The translations under genes were made by a program, and so were the position numbers. Shown here one piece after another: positions 24,920-37,821 of a stretch of DNA of 64,000 nucleotides (positions within the stretch are counted from its first letter, which is position 1; each line of letters begins with the position of its first letter). Under the pieces are notes generated by a model, which was given only the letters and a program-made list of their open reading frames with translations, did not search any database and was not told where the DNA came from. Location: contig NC_065875.1 in NCBI RefSeq assembly GCF_933775445.1, positions 27,217,555-27,281,554 on the forward strand, written 5' to 3'. Origin of the DNA: Argentina anserina (taxonomy: Eukaryota > Streptophyta > Magnoliopsida > Rosales > Rosaceae).

Positions 24920-25311
24920 ATGGAGGGTTTTGGGCGTATGTCTCCGACTTTTATCGTTGCCCTCCTACTTATTCTGGTGGCTAGTGGTAATGTCGTATAT
25001 ATTATTATTAATATTGAAATTGCTCAAATTACTTTCGAGTTCGGATGAAAATTGTAGTTTGCATGAAACTTTGAATACTTATGTGTTTTTTGGTAATGCA
25101 GTGATGGGAAAAATTGTAGTTGTTGCTCATAAGCCCAAAATCTGTAAGACTGAGAAGACCCACATACTACAAGGAGAATGCAGAGATATCACCTGCGCAT
25201 CCCTTTGCCGACGTGATTCAGCCAGCTACAACGGAGGCAACTGCGATTATAATAGCACAAGTTTTTTTTTTTGGTGATAATCCCATATGCCACTGCACCA
25301 AATATTGTTAA
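24920..25311 (+). pseudogene. Defensin copy 2, disrupted
   Basis: Exon 1 at 24920-24986 and exon 2 from 25102 keep the signal peptide, the phase-1 intron and the first six cysteines of the defensin pattern. An 11-T run at 25262-25272 then shifts the frame into a TGG TGA stop at about 25277. The segment for the last two cysteines (to 25311) is still present but in another frame. The promoter is separated from the start codon by a 760-bp transposon. Two independent lesions make a functional defensin unlikely. A short six-cysteine secreted product from a new promoter is conceivable but unsupported. Confidence 0.85.
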
Positions 25312-26076
25312 TTAATGTGTAATTAGTAATAGTCATCACTCTCGACTAGCATGGCTATCTGTGTTAGAACTTGGGAGGATGCATATATTGGCCGAAGAAG
25401 ATTGATCCTTCACTCAATCAACATATATATCATAACTGCGTCTCTAGAATAAACGCTGTTTTGTCTATTCGTGTTTAAGTTTAGTGGTCTATGGATATTG
25501 GAACTATGTATGATTATAGTGTCACACATTTATATTACACTAATTTCGATCTTCTTTAAGTCTTCCGTTTTAGCAGACGACTCTTGTATATGAACACTGA
25601 TACTTCATTTTAGCAATTTGAAGAAACAAGTAATTAAAATGATAGTAGATTTGCTTGAATTCACAATCAGAGTTGGAATCGACGAGACATAATGTACCTA
25701 ATATTATGCACAATTGTACGTTGGTTGAAAAGTATCTAGCTGAATGGATACATCCGTTGTGTTAGAAGACCATGCAGCCCATTCCATGATTGAGCATACT
25801 TGGCAAAGTGAGTCATCAGCACCTTAATTGATCGATTCGATCAGTAATACTGAATCAGCAATGCAGAATTGAAAAGGAAAGAAAGCAGAAAGCAGTAGTA
25901 CTAGTGCAGACCATACCTATATGCTTCAGTGCACGTACAGCACTACAGCTCTATATGTATAGGGCTGGCTTGCATTGCATCCTCAAAACAACCTACACAG
26001 TTACACATAACACACCCACATAGCTACATACGAAGAACAAGAACAATAATTAACAAGAGAGGAGATAATAGAAGAT
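25312..26076 (+). promoter_or_regulatory. Spacer and promoter of defensin copy 3
   Basis: No gene seen. Blocks such as agaagaccatgc...cccattccat...attgagca near 25767-25800 also occur upstream of copy 1 (about 21978-22015), showing the promoters are duplicated with the genes. The TATA position holds TATATGTA at 25952-25959. Confidence 0.55.
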
Positions 26077-26437
26077 ATGGGGGGTTCCATGCGTATGGTT
26101 TCGACTTTCTTCGTCCCTCTCTTGCTTCTGGTGGCTACTGGTATTTTTATACCCATGCGTTTTTGCGACATGGGTGTTTATTTCGATCTTGCTTCAGATA
26201 TGTTCATAAACTTACAGTTTCATTAGTTTGAACTCTAACTTGTGTGTAACAAATCCAGGGATGGGGAGAATTGTAATGGTTGCTCATGAGGGCAGAACTT
26301 GTGAGAGCTATAGCATGAAATACGAAGGAATGTGCTCAAGACAGAGGCACTGTGCAACTGTTTGCCAAGCAGAGGGCTACAGTCGAGGCGAGTGCCACGG
26401 TGTTTACAATATATGTGTCTGCACTAAACATTGTTAA
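26077..26437 (+). CDS. Plant defensin (gamma-thionin family), copy 3
   Basis: Exons 26077-26140 and 26259-26437 encode 80 residues. The signal peptide exon is nearly identical to copy 1, while the mature part is much more diverged. That pattern is common in defensin families, where the secreted part evolves fast. All eight cysteines are in register, ending CVCTKHC. The intron is at the same phase-1 site. The protein is expected to be secreted and disulfide-rich. No lesion seen. Confidence 0.9.
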
Positions 26438-26905
26438 TAAACAATTAGTTGCCCACATCATTCTTTGCTCACTAGCTCTACAAACAATTATGAATAACGA
26501 TATTAGACAAAATTTAGACATATTATCAAGGATACATGACGCCAATTATAATTCGATATATGTATCAAATTATCAAGTGCATTGTAAGATTTTGGCATAC
26601 TACGATCTTTGAGAATTAATCTCAATCTCAAATTTAGATCAAGTTCAAGAACGAAGATAGAGTTCACCTAGGCGGGGCTCTAAACCCATCAACACCCGTT
26701 ATCCAAATTAATGAATGGGCCTCGGATCCTCCATTGAACCCTTGCCATTCGACCCGGAACTTACATAACTCAACGACGTCGTTTTAAGCCACCTTCCCCA
26801 AGAACACTTTCTTGCCAGAGCCCAAATCACAACTCTTTCCGAGCAAAGGCTTCAACTCCGGCGAAGCAAACTATCTAACCGGACGCCGGTCAATTATTTT
26901 CAGCT
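26438..26905 (+). other. 3' flank of defensin copy 3 and promoter of the small membrane-protein gene
   Basis: No separate gene seen. Bases about 26640-26790 have a diverged second copy near 23080-23240. Confidence 0.45.
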
Positions 26906-27302
26906 ATGAATCAAAAATTCGGGGGAGGAAAGCTGCCGACCGGCACTCCCTCGTTTGCTTGGTCCAGCGTCGTCGTCGTCGCCTCGCTTCTCGCCGGAGC
27001 CTCCATCGTCCACAGTCTCTACAAACCTGATCTCGTAAACTAACTCTTATCTCTCTCTTTCTCACTATTTACAATCCATTTTTGTTTCCAAATTTTCCTC
27101 ATGAATCAGTGCACGTAACATGTTCGATGAAATGGCTGACTCAACTTTCAGCACAAAAATGTTTGATGTAATTGGTCTATAATATTTATATAAATAATGG
27201 GTTTTATGGTTTGCTTTGTGCGCGTGTGTGTGTGTGCAGACATTGCCTCCTATGGATAGTGTTGATGTGAGCAAGGAGAACCAGCCTGCGAAGAAAGAAT
27301 GA
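26906..27302 (+). CDS. Small single-pass membrane protein, unknown function
   Basis: Two exons, 26906-27034 and 27240-27302, encode 63 residues. The N-terminus is glycine/lysine-rich (KFGGGKLPTGTPS). One hydrophobic helix (about residues 19-40, SSVVVVASLLAGASIVHSL) is followed by YKPDL and a short charged tail. The look is that of conserved small plant membrane proteins of unknown role, possibly organellar; no function can be assigned. The intron ends in a (GT)n tract (27222-27236) directly before the acceptor. The codons and the splice-preserved frame support a real gene. Confidence 0.7.
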
Positions 27303-29495
<2,193 letters not shown>

Positions 29496-29919
29496 AATTT
29501 GAGCTTTCAGAGAGTCAACAGCAAAGCAACAAAAACTTGCGAATGTCTTGTTCTATATATTGATTCATTCAAATGTAAACTTATACAGTACTGTATACAA
29601 TAAATTCATGGAATGAGATATAGATTGAGAGAATATTGTTCTTCCTAGATCTTGGGGAGAAATTTAAAATAATTACAGAAGACAATAAAATTGTACTTCT
29701 GTGTGTGTGTGTGTGTGTGTACATTCCACCTTGAAATATCAGTTACCTACAGTATATTAAATGATGGAGTATAACAAATTTCAGTATATGCAATTTCAAA
29801 TTTCAATGCAAAGAAATCCTAAGGTTCTAAATAGCAGAGTATTTCAATACTTGAACTAGAGCATTTGCCAAAACAGGAATTTTGTACACTATACAATCAA
29901 CTCCTCTATTTCTAATTTT
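29496..29919. other. Convergent spacer between peroxidase and PPR genes
   Basis: Both genes end here. It contains a (GT)10 microsatellite at 29701-29720 and nothing else recognisable. Confidence 0.6.
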
Positions 29920-31734
29920 CTATGTCACCTCAAAGCTACTTTGAAACCATTTCACCTGCATTTCCATACCCGAATCTGCCAAAGCATTCAAGGCCGACCG
30001 ATAAAGCCTCACATCTAACCCTGTTCTTTCTTCTTTCATATCTCGTAAAAGCTTCACTAACTCGTCAACTCGACCACTCTTGGAGAAAACACCAACCATC
30101 ATTCCAGCCATAGCCTTGTCCAAAGCACCGCCATGAGTCCTATACTCATTGTAATATCTCAAGCACATATCGAAGTCCCCTGCCTTGTTATAAGCACCTA
30201 TAACAGTTGTGTAGCTCACCTTATCTGGTGATACCTTCCTTCGCTTCATTTCACTCCATAACTTTGCAACTTGCCTCATATTGTTATCCCTTCCATGCAT
30301 ATCCATCAAAGAATTGTAGATCCACACATTCGGCTTACACCCTCTTTCTTTCATCTTGGCCACAAGCTTCATTGCGTCCCTTGGCCTTCCTGTCTTCCCA
30401 TACATAGCAACCATGCTAGAATACGCCACGACACATTTATCAAACCCTTTTGCTTCCATCTCTTTAAACACCATTTCAGCCTTAGAATGAAGTCCGAGAC
30501 GACAATACACGTTGATAATCGAAGCATATGTCACCTGCCCGGCTTGACATCCCATTAAGATCAAGTCTTCAAACACTTTAGCTGCAGTGAGCAAGCCACT
30601 TTTCCTGGAGAAGCCACTCACAACTGCGCAGCATATATTATCAGAAACTCTGATATTCGCACCCTTCATTACCTTGACTACTTCAATAGTCTTATCCACC
30701 AGCCCTTCTTCAACATACATGGTGATCAATCTCAAAAAAACGGTTGGATCCCTCAACATTTTCTTGGTTTCTGCTTCTTTGAACAACTCTTCAGCGACCT
30801 TCACTTCTCGAATGGTCGCAAATGAACTAATCAAAACAGAATATATCTTTGAAGAGTCCAAAGAAATGCCTTCCTTTGACATACTTCGGAAAATTTCAAG
30901 TGCTTCTACAGGCTTCCCCAATTTGGATAACGACTTGAATAGAAATTGTGTTGATAATGGTGTCAAATCTAATTTTTCACTTTTCAATTCCTGAAACAAC
31001 TCAACAACTTTTCTATAATCACCCTTTCTGAAATAAGCTTCCATTATCCTACAATAACAACCAGAATCTGGACCAATTCCAGCAGATATCATTTTCTCAA
31101 ACACCGAAATGGTACTTTTATACATATGAAGCTCATTGTAGCCCCTCATTGTGGAATTAAAGGCCGAAAGAGCAACATCGCCGTCAGACTTGAACACTTC
31201 CAGCAAAGTCCTAGCAATCTTGAACTTCCTAGCTCTAATGCAACTAATAACAAGTCTAGAACATGTATAGCTATCAGGCAGCAAATCATAAGTCTTAAAA
31301 TCATTAGAAACCGAAAGAATCAAATCCCATTTCTTTGATCGTACCAAATACCTCGTTGCATGCTCCAATGTTGATTTGTTTGGTCTGAAATTTGCTACCT
31401 TCTTGGCTTTCGCATACTGTTCATACCCCATTGCTTCAGTCTCAGGGTCATGAAATAGCCCACATAGGAACTCGTTTAAGCTGTCTTCGGCATCCGGGAT
31501 TTGAAGTTCTTGAAATTTCAGGTCAACTTCAGTGTCTGGCAAATTGGTCGATGCTTGATCTTCAAGTATTGGAGAAGGGCAGCTAGAGGAGTTGATGACT
31601 TGGAAAGCTCGGACATTCCATGTGGGAATGGAAAACGAAGATTGGAGTTTCAGTGTTTTGTGGGGTTTTCTGCACGATAAGAAAGAAGCCAAGGACCAGT
31701 CTCCAGAACTTGGAGAAGAACTGGAGATGGCCAT
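29920..31734 (-). CDS. Pentatricopeptide repeat protein, probably organellar, At5g13770-like
   Basis: A single intron-less frame of 604 residues, as is usual for PPR genes. The serine-rich, acid-poor N-terminus looks like a plastid or mitochondrial transit peptide. After about residue 120 come tandem 35-residue P-type PPR units, seen as repeated patterns such as VTYASIINVYCRLGLHSKAE, VAYSSMVAMYGKTGRPRDAM and VWIYNSLMDMHGRDNNMRQV. PPR proteins bind single-stranded organelle RNA and aid processing or translation. No E, DYW or SMR tail is seen, so RNA editing activity is not indicated. The early NEFLCGLFHDPETE region recalls At5g13770, but orthology is an inference. Confidence 0.92.
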   Translation of the reverse strand: MAISSSSPSSGDWSLASFLSCRKPHKTLKLQSSFSIPTWNVRAFQVINSSSCPSPILEDQASTNLPDTEVDLKFQELQIPDAEDSLNEFLCGLFHDPETEAMGYEQYAKAKKVANFRPNKSTLEHATRYLVRSKKWDLILSVSNDFKTYDLLPDSYTCSRLVISCIRARKFKIARTLLEVFKSDGDVALSAFNSTMRGYNELHMYKSTISVFEKMISAGIGPDSGCYCRIMEAYFRKGDYRKVVELFQELKSEKLDLTPLSTQFLFKSLSKLGKPVEALEIFRSMSKEGISLDSSKIYSVLISSFATIREVKVAEELFKEAETKKMLRDPTVFLRLITMYVEEGLVDKTIEVVKVMKGANIRVSDNICCAVVSGFSRKSGLLTAAKVFEDLILMGCQAGQVTYASIINVYCRLGLHSKAEMVFKEMEAKGFDKCVVAYSSMVAMYGKTGRPRDAMKLVAKMKERGCKPNVWIYNSLMDMHGRDNNMRQVAKLWSEMKRRKVSPDKVSYTTVIGAYNKAGDFDMCLRYYNEYRTHGGALDKAMAGMMVGVFSKSGRVDELVKLLRDMKEERTGLDVRLYRSALNALADSGMEMQVKWFQSSFEVT

Positions 31735-32013
31735 TGCAGATAAGGGCTTGAAATGAACAGAGCAATCGACTCGAAGTTATATATACCTTATCCCCAGTTG
31801 ATTTCCGCCATGCGTGTAAATCCTGGAAGCCAATCATCGTCAGACACGCGGGCATTTCAGGGCGGGAGGAAATCTCTGTCAATTTAAAGGCCACGTATCT
31901 ACAGCTGAAAATATTAAACCAGTTGAAGCCCATCTAATTAACGGCCCATAATCCATATGGGTCAACCGAGCACTCGAAATAAAATGTTATTACTACTATT
32001 TCAAGCCCTAGGA
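31735..32013. other. Spacer between PPR gene and the zinc-knuckle array
   Basis: Presumed divergent promoter region; no coding exon seen. Confidence 0.4.
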
Positions 32014-33157
32014 ATGGCCGGAACGACGAGTTGCAAGGGAGTTGTTAGAAAAGCGGACTCACTTCTTTGAGAATCTCGGCGCTCACGTTTTGGTTGACAA
32101 CTTCGATTGCTTTCTCTACCGACTCTACGTACTGTGTGCTTTCAGCGCCCGAAGATTTCATTGAATCAAACCCTAGCTAGGTTGGGCTAGCTAGACCCAA
32201 TGCGAGCTGTTTCGAGGGAGATGAAATTGTTTTGAAAGGGGTAGCAAACTTGACTAAGAAGTTTGAGGCTCTCGGCGGCGCCTCTCCTCCGGGTATGAAA
32301 GTTGATTTCAGAACTTTCTTGTTCAGTTTTTTGTTTGATTTGATCTAAAGTTATCGCATATGTTGTTGTTGAATTTTACAACTGTTTGCTAAGAACTATT
32401 GAATTCTCTTCCATATTATGTTTTTATATGGTTAATAACTCAGGGAAACCATTCTCTACTATGTGCTTTAGTGGCTGGTGGAGGTGCTCGTATGAACAAA
32501 GGACCAATATTATCTCGCAGGCCGCCTTACTATGAGGGTTCTAAAATGAACTCCAAATAAACAGGCGCCGATGCTCCTGTTGGCTTCAGTTCCATGTTCA
32601 GAGAATCACTGGCTGGTGGAGGTGTTTCTATGAACAAAGGACCATTGAACGGGGCTCACAATGAGGGTTCTAAGGTGAACGGCGATCAAATAGTTCCCCC
32701 CTATAATCATGTTGAAATCAGATCCAGGTTCAAAGGACCTGTGGCGGGTGAAGATCCTTATGAAGACCACGAAATACCAATTGTGCGTTGCGATGAGTGT
32801 ACTAAGGAGCATCCCGCTTGGTCTGCTTGCCCTTATGTGCCTTGTGATGTTTGTTACAAGATAGACCACAACTCTACTAACTGCCCTTACTTCAGAAATG
32901 TCCCACGGGGTGCAACTTTTAATCCTTGCTTTGACATAGTCTGTGGCTGTGGTTATGTGTTTAATGACGATAAGTGGGTTTGTCCCATATGTGGTCAGGC
33001 CGCCAGACCAGTGCTTATGCTGAAGAGTTGTTCCATTTGTGATAGCAGTAAGGAGCACAGCACACATGAAAGCCCCAAGGACAAGGTTCGTATCGCCGAG
33101 TACAAATTGGCCAGTGACGGGTTGCTTTCAGTTGTGACTTGTTTCGACTCCCTATAG
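32014..33157 (+). pseudogene. Zinc-knuckle-like family copy A, divergent and broken
   Basis: Exon-1-like sequence occurs twice (32014-32090, frameshifted, and about 32225-32291, with no in-frame ATG). The last exon (32565-33157) is open and can be read from an ATG at 32594 for 187 residues. Its glycine module (AGGGVSMNKGP) is preceded by an extra copy at 32471-32553 that ends in TAA, and followed by a third, weaker copy. The cysteine pairs CDEC, CDVC, CGCG, CPIC and CSIC align with the intact copies, but the final knuckle Cys is Ser, and the C-terminal GYMKDG-like end is out of frame at about 33205-33225. It may still make a shortened protein. Function unknown. Confidence 0.65.
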
Positions 33158-33746
33158 CTATCATGGAGTATAAATTCCAGAGTGATCGTTCTCCTCCTCC
33201 TAGGTTCGTGGATACATGAATGAAGGCAAGTTTACAGGGCGTACGGAATAAGCTTCCCCGACTAGTTGTGGTTTAATTGGTAGCTTTTCTGGAAAATAGA
33301 CCGGTTGCACCCGACAGGAGGCTAATGTGATCTTTTGGTGCTATAATGGTGTTGACACTAGTAGCTAAGCTCCGTTTTTTTTCCTCAATTGGTTATCTTT
33401 GTTGCGGCGGGTATCATTTTCCCGAACACACATTAATTGTACATTACACGAGCTCAATGTAGCCTCTGATTCACTATCAGAGGCCAACGCAAAGTCTTTG
33501 CACGCTCGTCGGTACAGGTTGAAAAACTAAGTAAACAAAATTCGATTAAAAAAAACACTTCCTAAACAAAAACCCAGAGATTGTTGTGGGCCAACCGATC
33601 CATTAAGCGCAATAAATAGATCCAGTAAACCAGCCCAACAAACCGACCGACTGCAATCCCTGATATAAGTGGCGTAATAAACCTCCCGATCTATTCTTGT
33701 TCGTTGTTTCTTCTTCTTCTCCAACGCTCTCATCGATTCCAAAAGC
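33158..33746 (+). promoter_or_regulatory. Spacer and promoter of copy B; promoter block repeated in copies C-E
   Basis: From about 33540 to 33746 the sequence is repeated almost unchanged before copies C, D and E. It contains a TGGGCC motif, GCGCAATAAATAG and a pyrimidine-rich leader. TGGGCC/T (site II) motifs are common in promoters of growth-related plant genes (established); their role here is inferred. Confidence 0.55.
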
Positions 33747-35144
33747 ATGGCTGCAACCGACTCGAGCAGCCAGGTTGATGTAAGAAAGCTTGCCTGCTTC
33801 TTTGAGTCTCTCGGCACCTCTTCCCCTGGTATGCGATTATTTGATCTGAAAGAAGATATCCTTTTTCTTTTTCTTTTTTCCTGGGAAATATTAAATTTTC
33901 CTCACGTTGAGAATTCTTGGCTTTTGTTGAAAATAAGATTAATATGCTCTATTGACTCTCAGATCTGAAAGTTTTTGTTGCAATTTGGAATTCTTGGCAG
34001 ATACAAGGAACCCACTCAGTTTCGAAACCAGAAATCAGAAAGGTTCCAGAAGATCCGCTGGTTCAGGTCTTGTTCTTAACTTTTGCTGGTTCCTTTTAGT
34101 TCCCTGTGTTAGAATATTCTTAGTAATTGTGAAAAATTAATATTGCTCCTACTTTTTTGAGAGAGATCTGAAATTTGTCATGTTTTGTTTCTCCCTGCTG
34201 TGAATTCACTTTCTTTTTATTATTATTATGTTTTTCACTTAGATTTTGCTATTGAATTCTACTTCCGTTTTGGGGTTAGTAACTTTGAGAATTCTCTACC
34301 ACGTGCTTTCTTAGCGCCTGTCATATCTTCTGTAATTGGCTTAAATTTGTACGAACCTGTACTCTATTTACTTCTCAAAATAATCATATGGAAAAGAAAA
34401 TTCCATAATTTATGTAACTTTTGAGTGATATCATAGTACTAAATCAACTGTTATAATGCATTCACTTAAGGTAATGGTGCTGCGACTATCTTAGATTCTT
34501 ATTTTCTTATCTAACAACAGAACTGCACACAAACAGGCACCTATACTCCTGATGACTTGAGTGACAAGTTCAGAGGATCAGTGGCTGGTGGAGGTACTTC
34601 TATGAACAAAGGACCATTACGTGTGCCTTACAATGAGGATTTCAAGGCCAACTCCAAACAAACACGCACCCTCACTCCTATTGGCTTCCCGACGTTCCCG
34701 TCCTTTGAAATAGGACCAGCGTTCGTTCCAGATGCACCTGGTTATATGGTCTCAGGTGTTTATTGTGATAATTGTTCTAAGGAACACCCTACTATGTATT
34801 GCCCTGACATCCCTTGTCGGGTTTGTTATAAGCTACACCGCCCCTTTAATTGCCCTTACTTCCGCCATCTCCCACGGGGTGCAACATTTGCTCCTGGCTA
34901 TGAGGTACTTTGTGTATGTGGTAATGTGTTTAGTGAGGCTAAGTGGCGTTGTACCTTTTGTGCGGGGAGCACAGCAGTGCTTAGGGCCAAGTTTTGTTCG
35001 GTTTGTCTTAGCTCCGGTATGCACGCTACATATGAATGCCCAGAGGACAAGGTTCGTGCTGCTCAGCATAAAGCCATTAGAGACAAGTGGCTTTCAGAGG
35101 GCTTTGAGTTGGGTCGACTTTGTGGATACATGAAAGACGGCTAG
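33747..35144 (+). CDS. Zinc-knuckle-like cysteine-rich protein, copy B, unknown function
   Basis: Exons 33747-33828, 34001-34066 and 34537-35144 encode 251 residues. Both introns are phase 1, so the 66-nt middle exon is symmetric. The N-terminus reads VDVRKLACFFESLGTSSP. The third exon opens with a glycine module (FRGSVAGGGTSMNKGP), then a cysteine-rich half: two CX2CX3HX4C knuckles (C126-C138 and C143-C155), a PYFRHLPRGATF linker, a ribbon-like CVCG...CTFC (C175-C191) and a third CX2CX5HX4C motif (C203-C217). It ends GRLCGYMKDG. The layout suggests zinc-bound RNA- or protein-interaction modules (inference). No signal peptide or membrane segment is seen. I do not recognise the family. Confidence 0.75.
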
Positions 35145-36470
35145 TTTACCGTTTCTACTAAATAATCTTCCAACTAGTTGTTGCTTCTTTGTAAAGCAGA
35201 CCGGTTGCACCAGACTGAATTCAGTTAATGCAACTCTTATGAGGTTAATTAATCCTACTTTATGAGTACATAAAGACAGCTTGAACCTTTTTAATATCTG
35301 AAATCCGTAGCTATTTGCAATGGTAACTTATTATTATTTTGAATAATTATGGTAACAGATTTTTTATTTTTATTATTATTTTTTCCTTATGTTTTGGGGT
35401 GGAGGCTGGGCACTTTGTTGTTAAATTATTTTGGTGCTCTAATGATGCTGTCGCTTGCCAATTCCTCCTGTCAACGCCTGCGTGTTTTTTTTTTCTTTTT
35501 CGTTTTGCATTTTCATGTGCAATGCGGCGTTTCTTCCCTACAATTTTCATGAATTGGATGTCACCGATAGTGGTACACTTGTACATCAAATATCAGTCAA
35601 ATTGAAGACCCACGTATCTGTCAAGAAAAATTATGAAATTAGAGATTATCAACCTATCTGGTACACATTTTGGTACTCCAAAAAAATTATGCACTTCTTC
35701 CATTTATACAATGGTATTAATATTTTTATAGTAAAAATTATATTACACTAACTATTTTTGCGCTTGGTAAATTGGTAATATTACCGAAACCCCTAATGTG
35801 ATAAACAAACCAAAACATTTTTTACTTTAAAACCTTAAACCGAAAACGATTTTAAACCAATGTTATAGGTGAGTTACTCTTTGGTCTATTCCACTTAGGA
35901 TTAAGAACATCAAATTTCATGTAGTAATAAATTAACCACCACAAATAGAGATACATAGATGTATCTTGTAATACTCTATAAATATAAACTCATGTATCTC
36001 TCTCTATTTGTTATATCTTCTATCAATAAAACAAGAATAAGATTTTAATGATTAGATTTTTGAACTACAAAAAACGCCCATAATTTATAAATTTTCACAA
36101 AATTGAACCTAATGTATAAATTTTATTATCGTAATTTAGACACAAAACTAAAAACAAAATCACCCAAAAAATTATGAAAGAGTAGAAAAAAAAATTAAGA
36201 GATTTTACACGCTCGTAGGTACACGTAGAAAAACTAGTAATTTCTTAAACAAAATTCGACAAAAAAAAAACTCGCTAGACTAAAACCCAGAGATCGTTGT
36301 AGGCCAACCGACCCATTAAGCGCAATAAATAGATCCAGTAAACCAACCCAAACCGACCGACTGCAATCCCTGATATAATAGTGCGTAATAAACCTCTCGT
36401 TCTATTCTTGTTCGTTGTTTCTTCTTCTCTACCATTGTTCTTCTCCAACGCTCTCATCGATTCCAAAAGC
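35145..36470 (+). other. Spacer B-C of the array
   Basis: 3' region of copy B, an LTR-like AT-rich block (about 35870-36050) and the promoter of copy C. No other gene; short frames here are repeated by descent in the other spacers. Confidence 0.6.
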
Positions 36471-37821
36471 ATGGCTGCAACCGACTCGAACAGCCAGGTT
36501 GATGTAAGAAAGCTAGCCTCTTTCTTTGAGTCTCTCAGCACCTCTTCCCCTGGTATGCAATTATTTGATCTGGAAGAAGATATCCTTTTTGTTTATTTTT
36601 TTTCCCTGGGGAAATATCAAATTTTCCTCACATGTTGAGAATTCTTGGCTTTTGTTGAAAATAAGATTAGTATGCTCTATCGACTCTCAGATCTGAAAGT
36701 TTTTTGTTGCAATTTGGAATTCTTGGCAGATACGAGGAACCCACTCAGTTTCGAAACCAGAAATCAGAAAGGTTCCAGAGGATCCGCTGGTTCAGGTTTT
36801 GTTCTTAACTTTTTCTTGTTCCTTTTAGTTCCCTGTGTTAGAATATTCTTAGTAATTGTGAAAAATTAATATTGCTACTACTTTTTTGAGAGAGATCTGA
36901 AATTTGTCATGTTTTGTTTCTCCCTGCTGTGAATTCACTTTCTTCTTTTTATTATTATTATGTTTTTCACTTAGATTTTGCTATTGAATTCTACTTCCGT
37001 TTTGGGGTTAGTAACTTTGAGAATTCTCTACCACGTGCTTTCTTAGCGCCTGTTATATCTTCTGTAATTGGCTTAAATTTTTACGAACCTGTAACTTTTG
37101 AGTGATATCATAGTACTTAATCAACTGTTATAATGCATTCACTTAAGGTAATGGTGCTGCGACTATCTTAGATTCTTATTTTCTTATCTAACAACATAAC
37201 TGCACACAAACAGGCACCTATACTCCTGATGACTTGAGTGACAAGTTCAGAGGATCAGTGGCTGGTGGAGGTACTTCTATGAACAAAGGACCATTACGTG
37301 TGCCTTACAATGAGGATTTCAAGGCCAACTCCAAACAAACACGCACCCTCACTCCTATTGGCTTCCCGACGTTCCCGTCCTTTGAAATAGGACCAGCGTT
37401 CGTTCCAGATGCACCTGGTTATATGGTCTCAGGTGTTTATTGTGATAATTGTTCTAAGGAACACCCTACTATGTATTGCCCTGACATCCCTTGTCGGGTT
37501 TGTTATAAGGTACACCACCCCTTTAATTGCCCTTACTTCCGCCATCTCCCACGGGGTGCAACATTTGCTCCTGGCTATGAGGTACTTTGTGTATGTGGTA
37601 ATGTGTTTAGTGAGGCTAAGTGGCGTTGTACCTTTTGTGCGGGGAGCAGAGCAGTGCTTAGGGCCAAGTTTTGTTCGGTTTGTCTTAGCTCCGGTATGCA
37701 CGCTACATATGAATGCCCAGAGGACAAGGTTCTTGCTGCTGAGGATAAATTCATTAGAGACAAGTGGCTTGCAGAGGGCTTTGAGTTGGGTCGACTTTGT
37801 GGATACATGAAAGACGGCTAG
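36471..37821 (+). CDS. Zinc-knuckle-like cysteine-rich protein, copy C, unknown function
   Basis: Exons 36471-36552, 36730-36795 and 37214-37821 encode 251 residues, with exon lengths identical to copy B (82, 66 and 608 nt). The third exon is nearly identical to copy B. Differences cluster in the second knuckle (KVHHPF for KLHRPF) and near the C-terminus (KVLAAEDKF for KVRAAQHKA). In the first exon, Cys17 of copy B is replaced by Ser (ASFFESL). Intron 2 lacks a segment of about 50 bp (cttctcaaaataatcatatg and flanks) that copies B, D and E keep. All zinc-ligand-type Cys and His are present. Confidence 0.75.

Noticed and set aside
32606..33067. 153-residue minus-strand frame over copy A
   Set aside because: Antisense shadow of the copy A cysteine-rich exon.
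34732..35133. 133-residue +1 frame inside exon 3 of copies B-E
   Set aside because: Overlaps the cysteine-rich frame, has no start context of its own, and is explained by the third codon positions of the main frame.
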